Below are positions 1 through 8,722 of a stretch of 64,000 bases of DNA, one piece after another. The notes under the pieces are model-generated. The model saw only the letters and a list, made by a program, of their open reading frames with translations, made no database searches and was not told the origin of the DNA. Each line of letters starts with the position of its first letter. The first letter of the stretch is position 1. The translations under genes and the position numbers were made by a program. Source of the DNA: Actinoplanes sp. NBC_00393 (GTDB lineage Bacteria; Actinomycetota; Actinomycetes; Mycobacteriales; Micromonosporaceae); assembly GCF_036053395.1 (NCBI RefSeq), contig NZ_CP107942.1, positions 3,624,501 to 3,688,500 of the forward strand, given 5' to 3'.

Positions 1-1004
1 TCGGCCCGGTCGAGATCGTCGTGCCGCGGGACCGGGACGGCTCGTTCGAGCCGCAGATCGTCAAGAAGCGGCAGCGCCGGCTGACCGGGGTCGAGGACAT
101 GGTCCTGTCGCTGTCGGCGAAGGGCCTGACCACCGGGGAGATCAGCGCTCACCTGGCCGAAGTCTATGGCGCCGAGGTGTCGCGGCAGACGATCTCCACG
201 ATCACCGACAAGGTGATGGACGGCATGGCTGAGTGGCAGAACCGGCCCCTGGACCGTGTCTATCCGGTCGTGTTCCTCGACGCGATCAACGTCAAGATCC
301 GCGACGGGAAGGTCGCCAACCGGCCGATCTACGTCGCTTTGGCGGTCACCGCCGAGGGCACCCGCGACATCCTCGGGCTGTGGGCCGGCGACGGCGGCGA
401 GGGCGCCAAGTTCTGGTTCAGCGTGTGCACCGAGCTCAAGAACCGCGGCGTCGAGGACGTGCTGATGGCCGTCTGCGACGGCCTCACCGGCCTGCCTGAC
501 GCGATCAACACCGTGTGGCCGCAGACGGTGGTCCAGACGTGTGTGGTTCACCTTCTGCGCAACTCGTTCAAATACGCCGGCCGGCAGCACTGGGACGCCA
601 TCGCGAAGGCGTTGAAGCCGGTCTACACCGCACCGACCGAGCAAGCCGCCGAGCAGCGGTTCCTGGAGTTCGCCGAGGTCTGGGGCGAGCGATACCCGGC
701 GATCGTCCGGCTCTGGGAGAACGCCTGGGCCGAGTTCGTGCCGTTCCTGGCCTTCGACGCCGAGATCCGCAAGGTCGTCTGCTCGACCAACGCGATCGAG
801 AGCGTGAACGCCCGGATCCGCCGGGCCGTGCGGGCCCGCGGGCACTTCCCGAACGAGCAGGCTGCCCTGAAATGCGTCTACCTCGCCGTGATGGCCCTGG
901 ACCCGACCGGCACCGGCCAGCGCCGCTGGACTATGCGCTGGAAACCCGCCCTCAACGCCTTCGACCTCGCCTTCGAAGGACGCCTCACCGCAGGCCGTAA
1001 CTGA
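1..1004 (+). CDS. IS256-family (mutator) transposase, 5' end outside window
   Basis: DDE transposase of the IS256/mutator family, which moves its own insertion sequence by cut-and-paste or copy-out. The frame is open to base 3 and the residues before the GTG at 21 (GPVEIVVPRDRDG) are typical family sequence, so the true start lies upstream. About 333 residues are visible against roughly 400 for the family. Conserved blocks include FLDAINVKIRDG (first catalytic Asp region), DGLTGLPDAI (second Asp) and CSTNAIESVNARIRR near the C-terminus (Glu region). No internal stop or frameshift is seen, so the visible part looks intact. Confidence 0.93.
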   Translation, partial: GPVEIVVPRDRDGSFEPQIVKKRQRRLTGVEDMVLSLSAKGLTTGEISAHLAEVYGAEVSRQTISTITDKVMDGMAEWQNRPLDRVYPVVFLDAINVKIRDGKVANRPIYVALAVTAEGTRDILGLWAGDGGEGAKFWFSVCTELKNRGVEDVLMAVCDGLTGLPDAINTVWPQTVVQTCVVHLLRNSFKYAGRQHWDAIAKALKPVYTAPTEQAAEQRFLEFAEVWGERYPAIVRLWENAWAEFVPFLAFDAEIRKVVCSTNAIESVNARIRRAVRARGHFPNEQAALKCVYLAVMALDPTGTGQRRWTMRWKPALNAFDLAFEGRLTAGRN

Positions 1005-1050
1005 CCTTCAACAAATCGAGTTACACCGTTTTCTTGACACTCCCGGCATA
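1005..1050 (+). repeat. Right end / terminal inverted repeat region of the IS256-family element
   Basis: Immediately after the transposase stop is an AT-richer stretch containing GAGTTACACCGTTTTCTTGA (1018-1037) followed by CACTCCC. Its position and composition fit the right terminal inverted repeat of IS256-type elements. The matching left repeat is outside the window, so the exact outer base and any target duplication cannot be set. Confidence 0.6.
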
Positions 1051-1419
1051 CCCATTCGGCAGCGGTGATGACCGACGTTGCTTGAGCACGTCGGCAACCC
1101 GCATCGGGGGTGTCTGGGCCGGTGCTGCCACGACGACGTGACCGCGTATCCGCTTCTCGGCAGATGCGTACACCGCCGTTGCTGTGAGTGGTGACATTGG
1201 GTGGCGGCCGGATCCGCGTAGGTGCTCCTGCACGCACGACACCAGCGAGGGTCGCAGGGTAGTCCGCGGTGTGCCGCTTTGTATCGTGAGCCCTCTGTGC
1301 CCTTTCTGTGGATTCGATCGGGTTCGACGGGGCGCCAGGGTCGCGGCAGCAGCGCGCGTCGCGGTGACGGTGAGGGGCGTCAGGCTGTAGTCGGCTGGCC
1401 AGTTCGATAGCAACACGAA
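1051..1419. other. Intergenic stretch without a convincing gene
   Basis: Between the insertion sequence end and the stop codon of the RCC1-repeat surface gene. Open frames on the minus strand across this stretch have no recognisable motif, run into the IS end and lack a start with a ribosome-binding site. Nothing functional is identified; it may be flanking DNA of the IS insertion. Confidence 0.5.
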
Positions 1420-4404
1420 TCAAGGTCGAGGCAGCCGGTTACTCACGGGTTGGTCCAACGCGGTTCGCCGGCGGTAGCCGAACAGGGCGAGGGCGGCCCC
1501 GGTGGTGAGCATCAGCCAGCCGGTGAGCGTGATGGCGGCCGTTGGAGTGCCGGTGGTGGGCAGGGTGGGTTTCGGCGCTGGGGACGGTGCGGGTGCCGGT
1601 GAGGTTGGTGTCGACGGCTCCGTTGGCGTTGGTTCCGTGGGAGTCGGGGCCGAGTCGCCTGCGCTGGTGTGGGTGACGGCGCTGATCAGGTAGCTGACGC
1701 CGTTGGTCAGGCCGGTGATGGTGCAGGTGGTGGCGTCGGTCGTGGTGCAGGATGCCGAATCCGCGGCCGCGATCTGGGCGGTGCCCAACTGCTGCATGGC
1801 CGTTGTGGTGATGCACGGGCTGGTGGTGGACCGGCACGGGGTGTTGGTGGCCGTCGCCGTGATGGTGTAGCCGAGCAGGGTTCCGCTGCCCTGTCGCCCG
1901 GGCTGCCACGCCACGGTGATGGCCTCGTTCCTGGGTTGCGCATTCGTGATGGCGGGCGGCTGCAGGCCGGGCGGTGGGGGTCCGGTGTTCGGGGTGACCG
2001 GGCCGGAAGCGGCGCTGGCGGTGGACGTTCCGGTCTTGGTCGTGGCGGTCATGGTGACCGTGTACGTGGTGCCGTTGGTCAGGCCGTTGATCGTGCACAG
2101 GGTGCCTTGGTTGCTGTTGCTGTTGGTTGTGCAGGTCCTCCCGCCGGGAGACGCGGTCGCCGTGTAGATGACCGAGGTGTCACCGTCCAGGGCCGCCGGA
2201 GTCCACGACACCGTGATCGCCCGATCGCCGGGGCCTGCGGTGACGCCGGTCGGTGGCTGCGGCGCGGTGCCGGGGGTGACCGGTTCGGATGGGTTGCTGG
2301 CGGTCGACGCTCCGGTCTTGGTAGTCGCGGCCACGGTGACCGTGTACGTCGTGCCGTTGGTCAGGCCATGGATGGTGCACGACGTGCCGTGGCTGCTGTT
2401 GCTGTTGGCTGTGCAGGACTTGCCGCCGGGAGACGCGGTCGCTGTGTACTTGACCGAGGCGTCGTCCAGGGCTGCGGGAGTCCAGGACACCGTGATCGCC
2501 TTGTCTCCGGATGTCACGGTCACACCGGTCGGCGGCTGCGGGCCGGCGGATGGCGTTGGGCTAGGGCTGGGCGTCGCTGACACCGACGGGCCGGCAGTCG
2601 GTGTCAGCGACGGGCCGGCAGTCGGTGTCGAGGTAGGACTGGGCGTTGCCGCTGGGGAAGGGCTCGCGGTCGGCATCGAAACAGGACTGGGAGCAGTCGA
2701 CGGAGAGGGGGTGGCAGCCGGCGACGGGACAGGGCTGAGAGTCGCTGACGGAGATGGGCTGGCAGCCGGCGACGGCGCGAGGCTGGGCGTTTGCGACGGA
2801 GAAGGGCTGGCCGCTGGGGTGGGGCTCGGCTCCGCAGACTCCGACGGGCTGGGAGTCGGAGATGAGGTAGGGCTAGGGCTGGGACTGGCAGACTCCGACG
2901 GGCTAGCGGTTGCTGACGGCGAAGGGCTGGCTGAAGGCGAAGGGCTGGCTGACGGCGCAGGGCCAGGAGTTGCCGCCGACGACAGGTTGCTGGCAGTCGA
3001 GGTTCCGACGGTCGTGGTGGCGACCACGGTGACCGTGTAGGCAACGCCATTGGTCAGGCCCGCAATCGTGCACGTCGTCGCCGCGGACGCAGTGCACGTC
3101 CTTCCTCCTGGACTCGTCGTAGCGGTGTAGCCGGTCAGCGTGCCGTCACCCAGATCCGAAGGAGCCGTCCAGGACACCTCGAGCTGCTGTTCGCCTGGGC
3201 TCAAGGTGACATCCGTCGGCGGCTGCGGGCCGGCCGGCGGCGACGCCAACGGCCACACCCTGACCGGCGCCGACTGGCTGGTGCTGCCGCCGTTCCCCAG
3301 CTCACCGGATACGCCGTAGCCCCAGCAGTATGCCTTGCTGTCGCTGCTCACCCCGCAGACGTGGCTCGGGCCCGCGTCGAGCTGGGTGAAGGTCACCCCG
3401 GCCGGCGCGTTCACGCGTACCGGGCTCTCCTGGTTTGCGGTGTCGCCATTGCCCAACTGACCGTTGGCGCCGTAACCCCAGCAGTAGGCATTGGCGTCGC
3501 TGCCCAGCCCGCACCTGAATTGCCAACCGGCGGTGAGCTGGGTGAAGACCGGCGCATCCACCGCCATCGGGCTCCAGTTACCGCTGCTCCAGCAGTAGGT
3601 CCTGGTGTCGTTGCCCAGCCCGCAGGTCTCGTCCGCACCGGCGGTGAGCTGGGTGAAGGTCACCCCGTCAGGAGCGACTACGGGCACCGGAAGCAACTGG
3701 TTCTCGAAGCCGCCGCCGCTGCCCCAGCAGTACGCGTGGTTGTCGCTGCTCAGCCCGCAGGTGTGGGAGGCGCCGCCGGTGAGCTGGATGAACGAGACGC
3801 CGGGCGGGGCGTTCACCGCCACCGGGATCGACCGGTCGTCGGTGCTGCCGTCACCCAGCTCACCGTTCCAGTTGCCACCCCAGCAGTACGCCAGGGTGTC
3901 GCTGCCGATCCCACACGTGTGGGTGCCACCGGCGGTCAGCTGGGTGAAGGTGACCCCGAACGGAGGGTTGACCTGCACCAGACCCGGCCGTTCCGCGTTG
4001 CGGCCCTCCCCCAGCTGGCCGCGGATGCCGTTCCCCCAGCAGTACGCCTGGGTGTCGCTGCCAAGCCCGCACGTGTGCTGCATGCCGGTTGTGAGCTGGG
4101 TGAAGGCAACGCCGTCCGGAGCGCTCACCGGCAACGGAGCCCGGATCGGCTGGAACATGAACGTGCCGGCGCCCAACTGACCGGAGTTCGGGCTGCCCCA
4201 GCAGTAGGCCCGCCCGCTGACCGCCCGCGCGCAGGTGTGCCCCGCGCCGACGCTCACCTGCGCCACCAGGTTGTCCGGGGACTGGGCCATGCTCGGCGCG
4301 CCAGTCACCGCCGCCAGCATTCCGGCGAGCACCACCACAGCCCCGGCCAGGGCGACGATCCTTCTCAGCACACCGCCGACCGCACCACGGCCCGGCGACG
4401 GCAT
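1420..4404 (-). CDS. Secreted, wall-anchored RCC1-repeat/FN3 surface protein (LPTTG)
   Basis: 994-residue exported protein. A signal peptide (about 1-41, ending SMA) precedes seven RCC1-type repeats (about 45-390), each with the pattern HTCGLGSD...YCWG, which fits a seven-bladed propeller; every repeat carries a Cys pair, suiting an oxidised extracellular fold. An FN3 domain follows, then a Pro/Ser/Thr/Ala linker (bases about 2545-2975), then three more FN3 domains (PQPPTGVT...ITVSWTPAAL). The C-terminus has LPTTG (residues 948-952, bases 1549-1563), a hydrophobic segment and YRRR, a standard sortase signal. It should be exposed on the cell wall; the ligand is unknown. No sortase gene lies nearby. 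It is transcribed divergently from larA. Confidence 0.85.
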   Translation of the reverse strand: MPSPGRGAVGGVLRRIVALAGAVVVLAGMLAAVTGAPSMAQSPDNLVAQVSVGAGHTCARAVSGRAYCWGSPNSGQLGAGTFMFQPIRAPLPVSAPDGVAFTQLTTGMQHTCGLGSDTQAYCWGNGIRGQLGEGRNAERPGLVQVNPPFGVTFTQLTAGGTHTCGIGSDTLAYCWGGNWNGELGDGSTDDRSIPVAVNAPPGVSFIQLTGGASHTCGLSSDNHAYCWGSGGGFENQLLPVPVVAPDGVTFTQLTAGADETCGLGNDTRTYCWSSGNWSPMAVDAPVFTQLTAGWQFRCGLGSDANAYCWGYGANGQLGNGDTANQESPVRVNAPAGVTFTQLDAGPSHVCGVSSDSKAYCWGYGVSGELGNGGSTSQSAPVRVWPLASPPAGPQPPTDVTLSPGEQQLEVSWTAPSDLGDGTLTGYTATTSPGGRTCTASAATTCTIAGLTNGVAYTVTVVATTTVGTSTASNLSSAATPGPAPSASPSPSASPSPSATASPSESASPSPSPTSSPTPSPSESAEPSPTPAASPSPSQTPSLAPSPAASPSPSATLSPVPSPAATPSPSTAPSPVSMPTASPSPAATPSPTSTPTAGPSLTPTAGPSVSATPSPSPTPSAGPQPPTGVTVTSGDKAITVSWTPAALDDASVKYTATASPGGKSCTANSNSSHGTSCTIHGLTNGTTYTVTVAATTKTGASTASNPSEPVTPGTAPQPPTGVTAGPGDRAITVSWTPAALDGDTSVIYTATASPGGRTCTTNSNSNQGTLCTINGLTNGTTYTVTMTATTKTGTSTASAASGPVTPNTGPPPPGLQPPAITNAQPRNEAITVAWQPGRQGSGTLLGYTITATATNTPCRSTTSPCITTTAMQQLGTAQIAAADSASCTTTDATTCTITGLTNGVSYLISAVTHTSAGDSAPTPTEPTPTEPSTPTSPAPAPSPAPKPTLPTTGTPTAAITLTGWLMLTTGAALALFGYRRRTALDQPVSNRLPRP

Positions 4405-4521
4405 TGATCATCTGGCCGCTGGATTCACCCGTTCAGGTGAGGGACCGCCAGCGGCGGCGCGATTGCCACCTGTTGCCCCGCGCACTTGCCGTGGCGGCCG
4501 CTCAGCGCGCAAGGTGCCTGC

Positions 4522-5739
4522 ATGACGAGCACCATCGGAAGCGCCCAGGGCACCCTCGACGAACCGGCCGTGCGCGCGTTCGTCGCCGACCAGCTGGCCG
4601 GCGCGGACCTCGACGGCCGCCGGATCTGCGTGATCGTGCCGGACGCCACCCGCAGCTGCCCACTGCCGATGCTGATGTCCGTCCTGCACGAAACGCTGCA
4701 CGGGCGGGCCGCCGCGGTCACCGTGCTGATCGCGCTCGGCACCCACGCGCCGATGACCGACGAGCAGCTGCTGGCGCACCTCGGCGGGCCCTATCCGGGG
4801 TTCATGGTGCTCAACCACGAGTGGTGGATGCCGTCGGCGCTGGTGTCGATCGGGCAGATCCCGGCGGCCCGGGTCGCCGAGCTGTCCGACGCCCGGATGG
4901 CCCAGGACGTCGACGTGGTGCTGAACCGGGCGGTCGTCGAGCACGACGTGTGCCTGGTGATCGGCCCGGTGTTCCCGCACGAGGTGGTCGGCTTCTCCGG
5001 CGGCAACAAGTACTTCTTCCCCGGCGTCGCCGGGCAGGAGATCATCGACTTTTCGCACTGGCTCGGCGCGCTGATCACCAGCGCGGCCATCATCGGCACC
5101 CGGGGCATCACCCCGGTCCGGGCGCTGATCAACGAGGCGGCGGCGCTGATCCCGAGCCGCCGGCTGGCACTGTGCCTGGTCGTGCAGTCGGGCTCCGGGG
5201 CGCTGCACGCGGTGTCGTTCGGAGCGCCGGAGGACGCGTGGGCGGCCTGCGCCGACATCTCCGCCGAAACGCACGTGCGGTATCTGGACGCCCCGGTCCG
5301 CAAGATCCTCTCCATCATTCCGGCGAAGTACGACGACATGTGGACCGGCGCGAAGGGCTTCTACAAGGTGGAGCCGGTGGTCGCCGACGGCGGCCAGGTG
5401 ATCCTCTACGCGCCGCACATCACCCGGATCGCGGCGATGCACCCGGAGATCGAAAAGATCGGCTACCACTGCCGCGACTACTTCCTCAAGCAGTGGGACC
5501 GCTTCGCCGACCAGCACTGGGGGGTGCTCGCGCACTCGACGCACCTGCGCGGCGCCGGCACCTGGGACCCGGTCGAGGGTGAGCGGCTGCGGGTGACCGT
5601 CACGCTGGCCACCGGCATTCCGGAACAGGTGGTCCGCGACGCGAACCTGGACTACCTGGACCCGGCGACGGTCGACCTGGCCGACCCGGGCTCGTTCGTG
5701 GTGCCCAACGCCGGGGAGATCCTGTTCCGCCTGCGGTGA
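4522..5739 (+). CDS. larA: LarA-family nickel-pincer-dependent 2-hydroxyacid racemase/epimerase
   Basis: 405-residue DUF2088/LarA protein. Family members racemise lactate or other 2-hydroxyacids using the covalent nickel-pincer nucleotide (NPN). The expected residues are visible: H75 in ALGTHAPMT, H153 in FPHEVVGFSGG, the NPN-attaching lysine K163 in GGNKYFFPG, and H179 in DFSHW. ATG at 4522 is preferred over an upstream in-frame ATG at 4486 because the family N-terminus begins here. The cofactor genes larE, larB and larC lie downstream on the same strand, supporting function. Substrate cannot be told from sequence, and lactate is not assured because LarA paralogues vary. Close to 190 bp separate it from larE, unlike the overlapping genes that follow. 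Confidence 0.85.
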   Translation: MTSTIGSAQGTLDEPAVRAFVADQLAGADLDGRRICVIVPDATRSCPLPMLMSVLHETLHGRAAAVTVLIALGTHAPMTDEQLLAHLGGPYPGFMVLNHEWWMPSALVSIGQIPAARVAELSDARMAQDVDVVLNRAVVEHDVCLVIGPVFPHEVVGFSGGNKYFFPGVAGQEIIDFSHWLGALITSAAIIGTRGITPVRALINEAAALIPSRRLALCLVVQSGSGALHAVSFGAPEDAWAACADISAETHVRYLDAPVRKILSIIPAKYDDMWTGAKGFYKVEPVVADGGQVILYAPHITRIAAMHPEIEKIGYHCRDYFLKQWDRFADQHWGVLAHSTHLRGAGTWDPVEGERLRVTVTLATGIPEQVVRDANLDYLDPATVDLADPGSFVVPNAGEILFRLR

Positions 5740-5741
5740 GC

Positions 5742-5838
5742 GGTGGAGCCGCGCACCACCAGCCGCGAGGGCAGGCTGACCGGCTCGGCCGCGTGCGGGG
5801 TCGCGCCGCGGATCATGGCCTCGGCTCGTACGGCCCGG
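5742..5838 (-). pseudogene. C-terminal relic of a LacI-family regulator
   Basis: Read on the minus strand, this gap between larA and larE encodes ADRAVRAEAMIRGATP followed by EPVSLPSRLVVRGSTA, which closely resembles the end of LacI/GalR-family repressors (LPTRLVVRGSTAPP type). No DNA-binding N-terminus or complete sugar-binding core is present and no stop follows the motif, so only a fragment remains. It suggests a LacI-type gene once sat inside the lar cluster. Confidence 0.55.
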
Positions 5839-5926
5839 TCGGCAGCGCCCGCGCGAGAGGGCTGGTCCGGTAGCCCAGGTCGGCGGCGCGCTTGCCGTGC
5901 TGCTGAACTGGGCATCCAATGGGCGG

Positions 5927-6847
5927 ATGACTGATTCGCTGAGCGCTGTGGTGGCGCGGCTGGGCGACGCGCTGGGCGGGGTGCGCCGCCTCGGCGTCGC
6001 GTTCTCCGGCGGCGTGGACTCGTCGGTGCTGCTCGCCCTCGCGGCCCGGGCGCTGGGCCGCGAGCAGGTGGTGGCCCTGCTCGGGGTCTCCGCCAGCCTG
6101 GCCGCCGACGAGCGGACCGCCGCGCACGCCGTCGCCCGCGACCTGGACGTCAGGGTCGTCGAGGTGGCGACCGCGGAGATGCAGCGGCCGCAGTACCGGG
6201 CGAACGGGCCGGACCGCTGCTACCACTGCAAGGACGAGCTGTTCGCCACGATCGACGCGCGGGTGGTGCGGGAGCAGCGGCTGGACGCCGTGGCGTACGG
6301 GGAGAACCTCGACGACGCGCGCCGTCCGGACCGGCCGGGCAGCCGGGCCGCGGCCGAGCACCGGGTGCTGCGGCCGCTGGCCGACCTCGGGCTGGCCAAG
6401 GCGGACGTCCGCCGGCTCGCCGGCGAGCTGGGCCTGGCCTGCGCCGACAAGCCGGCCGCGCCCTGCCTGGCGTCGCGGATCCCGCATTTCGCCGAGGTCA
6501 CCCCGGCCAAGCTGCGCCAGGTGGAGCAGGCCGAGGCGGCGCTGCGGCGGCTGGGTTTCACCGATTCACGGGTACGCCACCACGGCGATGTCGCCCGCAT
6601 CGAACTGCCCGCCGACGACCTGGTCCGCGCTGTCAGCGAGCCGTTGCGAACAGCCGTGCACGAGGCTGTCGTCGCCGCGGGTTTCCGGTTCGCCGCGGTG
6701 GATCTGGCCGGCATCCAGTCCGGCGCGTTCACCCTGCCGCTGGTCACGGTCGGTGCCAAGCCTGACGAGTGGCACCACGCCGGACCCGTCGCCCACTCGT
6801 CGCAGCCGCAGACGCCGGCGGCCGTCGGGACGGCCGCCCGTGACTGA
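5927..6847 (+). CDS. larE: LarE, ATP-dependent sulfur insertase for NPN cofactor
   Basis: 306-residue PP-loop protein. LarE adenylates the pyridinium-3,5-biscarboxylate mononucleotide made by LarB and inserts sulfur. The PP-loop is SGGVDS at 27-32. C180 in APCLASR aligns with the sacrificial cysteine of Lactobacillus LarE; C98 and C101 in RCYHCKDELF are also family-conserved and in some LarEs help bind an iron-sulfur cluster, so either sulfur-donor mode is possible. ATG 5927 (MTDSLSAV) is chosen over an upstream in-frame start at 5897 because homology begins there. The 3' end overlaps larB by 8 bp, indicating translational coupling. Confidence 0.88.
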   Translation: MTDSLSAVVARLGDALGGVRRLGVAFSGGVDSSVLLALAARALGREQVVALLGVSASLAADERTAAHAVARDLDVRVVEVATAEMQRPQYRANGPDRCYHCKDELFATIDARVVREQRLDAVAYGENLDDARRPDRPGSRAAAEHRVLRPLADLGLAKADVRRLAGELGLACADKPAAPCLASRIPHFAEVTPAKLRQVEQAEAALRRLGFTDSRVRHHGDVARIELPADDLVRAVSEPLRTAVHEAVVAAGFRFAAVDLAGIQSGAFTLPLVTVGAKPDEWHHAGPVAHSSQPQTPAAVGTAARD

Positions 6848-7496
6848 GCAGGCCTTCGACCTGGATCTCGATCGCGCTGCGCGGCGCGGCTACCCGGAAG
6901 CCGTCTACTGTGCCGGCAAGACCCCGGCGCACGTCGGCGCCATCGCGGCCACCGTCCGGGACCGGCCCGACGTGACCACCCTGTTCACCCGCGCAAGCGC
7001 CGAGCACGCCGACGCCGTGCTGCGCGAACTCCCGGACGCCCACCACGACCCCGCCGCCGGGCTGCTGGCCTGGCCGGCTGCCCCGCCGCCCGCGAGCGGC
7101 GGCCCGGTGCTGGTGGTCGCGGCCGGCACCTCGGACCTGCCGGTCGCCCGGGAAGCCCTGCTCACCGCCCGCTACCTGGGCCGCGACGCCGACCTGATCG
7201 TCGACGTCGGCGTGGCCGGTCTGCACCGCATCCTCGGCCACCTGCCCGCCCTGCGCGCCGCCCACGCCGTCGTGGTCGCCGCCGGCATGGACGGCGCGCT
7301 GCCCAGCGTGGTCGCCGGACTCATCAGCGCACCGGTGGTCGCGGTGCCCACCTCGGTCGGTTACGGCGCCGCCTTCGGCGGCCTGGCGCCGCTGCTGGCC
7401 ATGCTCAACGCCTGCGCGCCGGGGGTCGCCGTGGTCAACATCGACAACGGGTACGGCGCCGGGCACCTGGCCGCCCAGATCACGGCGACCCGATGA
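6840..7496 (+). CDS. larB: LarB, pyridinium-3,5-biscarboxylic acid mononucleotide synthase
   Basis: 218-residue PurE-like (AIR carboxylase-related) protein that carboxylates and hydrolyses nicotinic acid adenine dinucleotide in the first step of NPN synthesis. Characteristic blocks are GTSDLPVAREA (about 98-108), AGMDGALPSVVAGL (about 145-158) and TSVGYGAAFGG. The GTG start at 6840 overlaps the larE stop and gives a normal-length family member; longer in-frame readings upstream belong to larE in another frame. It overlaps larC by an ATGA junction. Confidence 0.88.
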   Translation: MTEQAFDLDLDRAARRGYPEAVYCAGKTPAHVGAIAATVRDRPDVTTLFTRASAEHADAVLRELPDAHHDPAAGLLAWPAAPPPASGGPVLVVAAGTSDLPVAREALLTARYLGRDADLIVDVGVAGLHRILGHLPALRAAHAVVVAAGMDGALPSVVAGLISAPVVAVPTSVGYGAAFGGLAPLLAMLNACAPGVAVVNIDNGYGAGHLAAQITATR

Positions 7497-8722
7497 GACT
7501 GTGGATCGACGCCTCGGCGGGGATCGCCGGGGACATGCTGCTCGGCGCCCTGCACGACGCCGGCGTTTCGCTGCCACGGATTCAGGCCGCGGTCGACGCG
7601 GTGCTGCCCGGCGCCGTACGCATCACCGCCGCCGAGGTGAACCGGGCCGGCCTGCGCGCCTGCAAGGTCGAGGTCACCCCGGTCGCCGCCGACCAGCCGC
7701 GCCGCACCTGGCGCGACATCCGCGGCATGCTCGCATCCGCGCCGCGGGCCGCCGAGGTGTTCGCCCGGCTGGCCGAGGCCGAGGCCGCCGTGCACGGCAC
7801 CACCCCCGAGCAGGTGCACTTCCACGAGGTGGGCGCGCTGGACGCGATCGCCGACGTGGTCGGGGTGTGTGCCGCCCTCGACGACCTGGGCGTCACCAGC
7901 GTCTCCGCGGGCGAGGTGGCGGTGGGTTCCGGCACGGTCCGCGCCGCCCACGGGGTGCTGCCGGTGCCCGCCCCGGCGGTCGCCGAGTTGTCCCGCGGCT
8001 GGCGGATCCGCTCCGGCGGCACCGGGGAACTGGCCACCCCCACCGGCATGGCGCTGCTGCGCACCCTGGCTGCTACCTGCGAGGACCTGCCGTCGATCAC
8101 CGTTTCAGCAGTCGGCGTGGGCGCCGGCACCCGGGACACCCCGTCGCGGCCCAACGTGGTCCGGGTGCTGCTCGGCCAGGTCGAATCCCCGGCTCAGCAG
8201 GCGGTGGTCCTGGAGGCCAACGTGGACGACCTCGACCCGCGGCTGTGGCCGGGCGTACTCGCCGGCCTGCTGCAAGCCGGCGCCGACGACGCGTGGCTGG
8301 TGCCGATCCTGATGAAGAAGGGCCGCCCGGCGCACACCCTGACCGTCCTCTGCTCCCCCGCCGCCGCCGACCCGGTCCGGGCACAGATCTTCCGCTCGAC
8401 CAGCACCCTGGGGGTCCGGGCGTCGTCGCGGCGCAAGACCGCCCTGGACCGCACCTTCGTGCGGGTGAGTGTGGACGGCCACGCCTGCGCGGTGAAGCTC
8501 GGCCACTCCGGCGGGGTGATCGTGCAGGTCATGCCGGAGTTCGAGGACGTCGCGGCGCTGGCCCGGGCACTCGGCATCGCCGAACGCGACGCGCTGGCCC
8601 GGGCCGGGCAGGCCGCGGCGGCGGCCGGTCTGGTGATCGGCGCTCCGCTGTCACGCTGGGGTGAGCGTGAAGGTGGAGCTCCCGGTGAACTCGGCGCCGG
8701 ACTCGCGGGGGTCGAGGCGTAG
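7493..8722 (+). CDS. larC: LarC, nickel insertion cyclometallase (single-frame LarC1-LarC2)
   Basis: 409-residue LarC that uses CTP to insert nickel into the pincer nucleotide. The N-terminal half carries SAGIAGDMLLGALHDAG and EQVHFHEVGALDAIAD; the C-terminal half carries EANVDDLDPRLWPGVL and PILMKKGRPAHTLTVL. In Lactobacillus plantarum larC is read through a programmed frameshift, whereas here both halves sit in one uninterrupted frame. The gene begins in an ATGA overlap with larB. Its last 72 bp overlap the 3' end of the convergent sigma-factor gene, so the final 20 or so residues (GEREGGAPGELGAGLAGVEA) may be a non-conserved tail. Confidence 0.88.
   Translation: MRLWIDASAGIAGDMLLGALHDAGVSLPRIQAAVDAVLPGAVRITAAEVNRAGLRACKVEVTPVAADQPRRTWRDIRGMLASAPRAAEVFARLAEAEAAVHGTTPEQVHFHEVGALDAIADVVGVCAALDDLGVTSVSAGEVAVGSGTVRAAHGVLPVPAPAVAELSRGWRIRSGGTGELATPTGMALLRTLAATCEDLPSITVSAVGVGAGTRDTPSRPNVVRVLLGQVESPAQQAVVLEANVDDLDPRLWPGVLAGLLQAGADDAWLVPILMKKGRPAHTLTVLCSPAAADPVRAQIFRSTSTLGVRASSRRKTALDRTFVRVSVDGHACAVKLGHSGGVIVQVMPEFEDVAALARALGIAERDALARAGQAAAAAGLVIGAPLSRWGEREGGAPGELGAGLAGVEA

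Noticed and set aside
1021..1416. 131-residue minus-strand open frame after the IS256 element
   Set aside because: Runs into the IS end, lacks motifs and a ribosome-binding site.
2545..2975. Short repeated units that could be mistaken for a CRISPR or satellite array
   Set aside because: They are Ser/Pro/Thr/Ala codons of the surface protein linker; units vary in length and have no spacer-like unique segments.
4408..5919. 503-residue minus-strand open frame over larA
   Set aside because: No motif except the short LacI-like ending at 5742-5838, which is in a different frame; larA on the plus strand is unambiguous.
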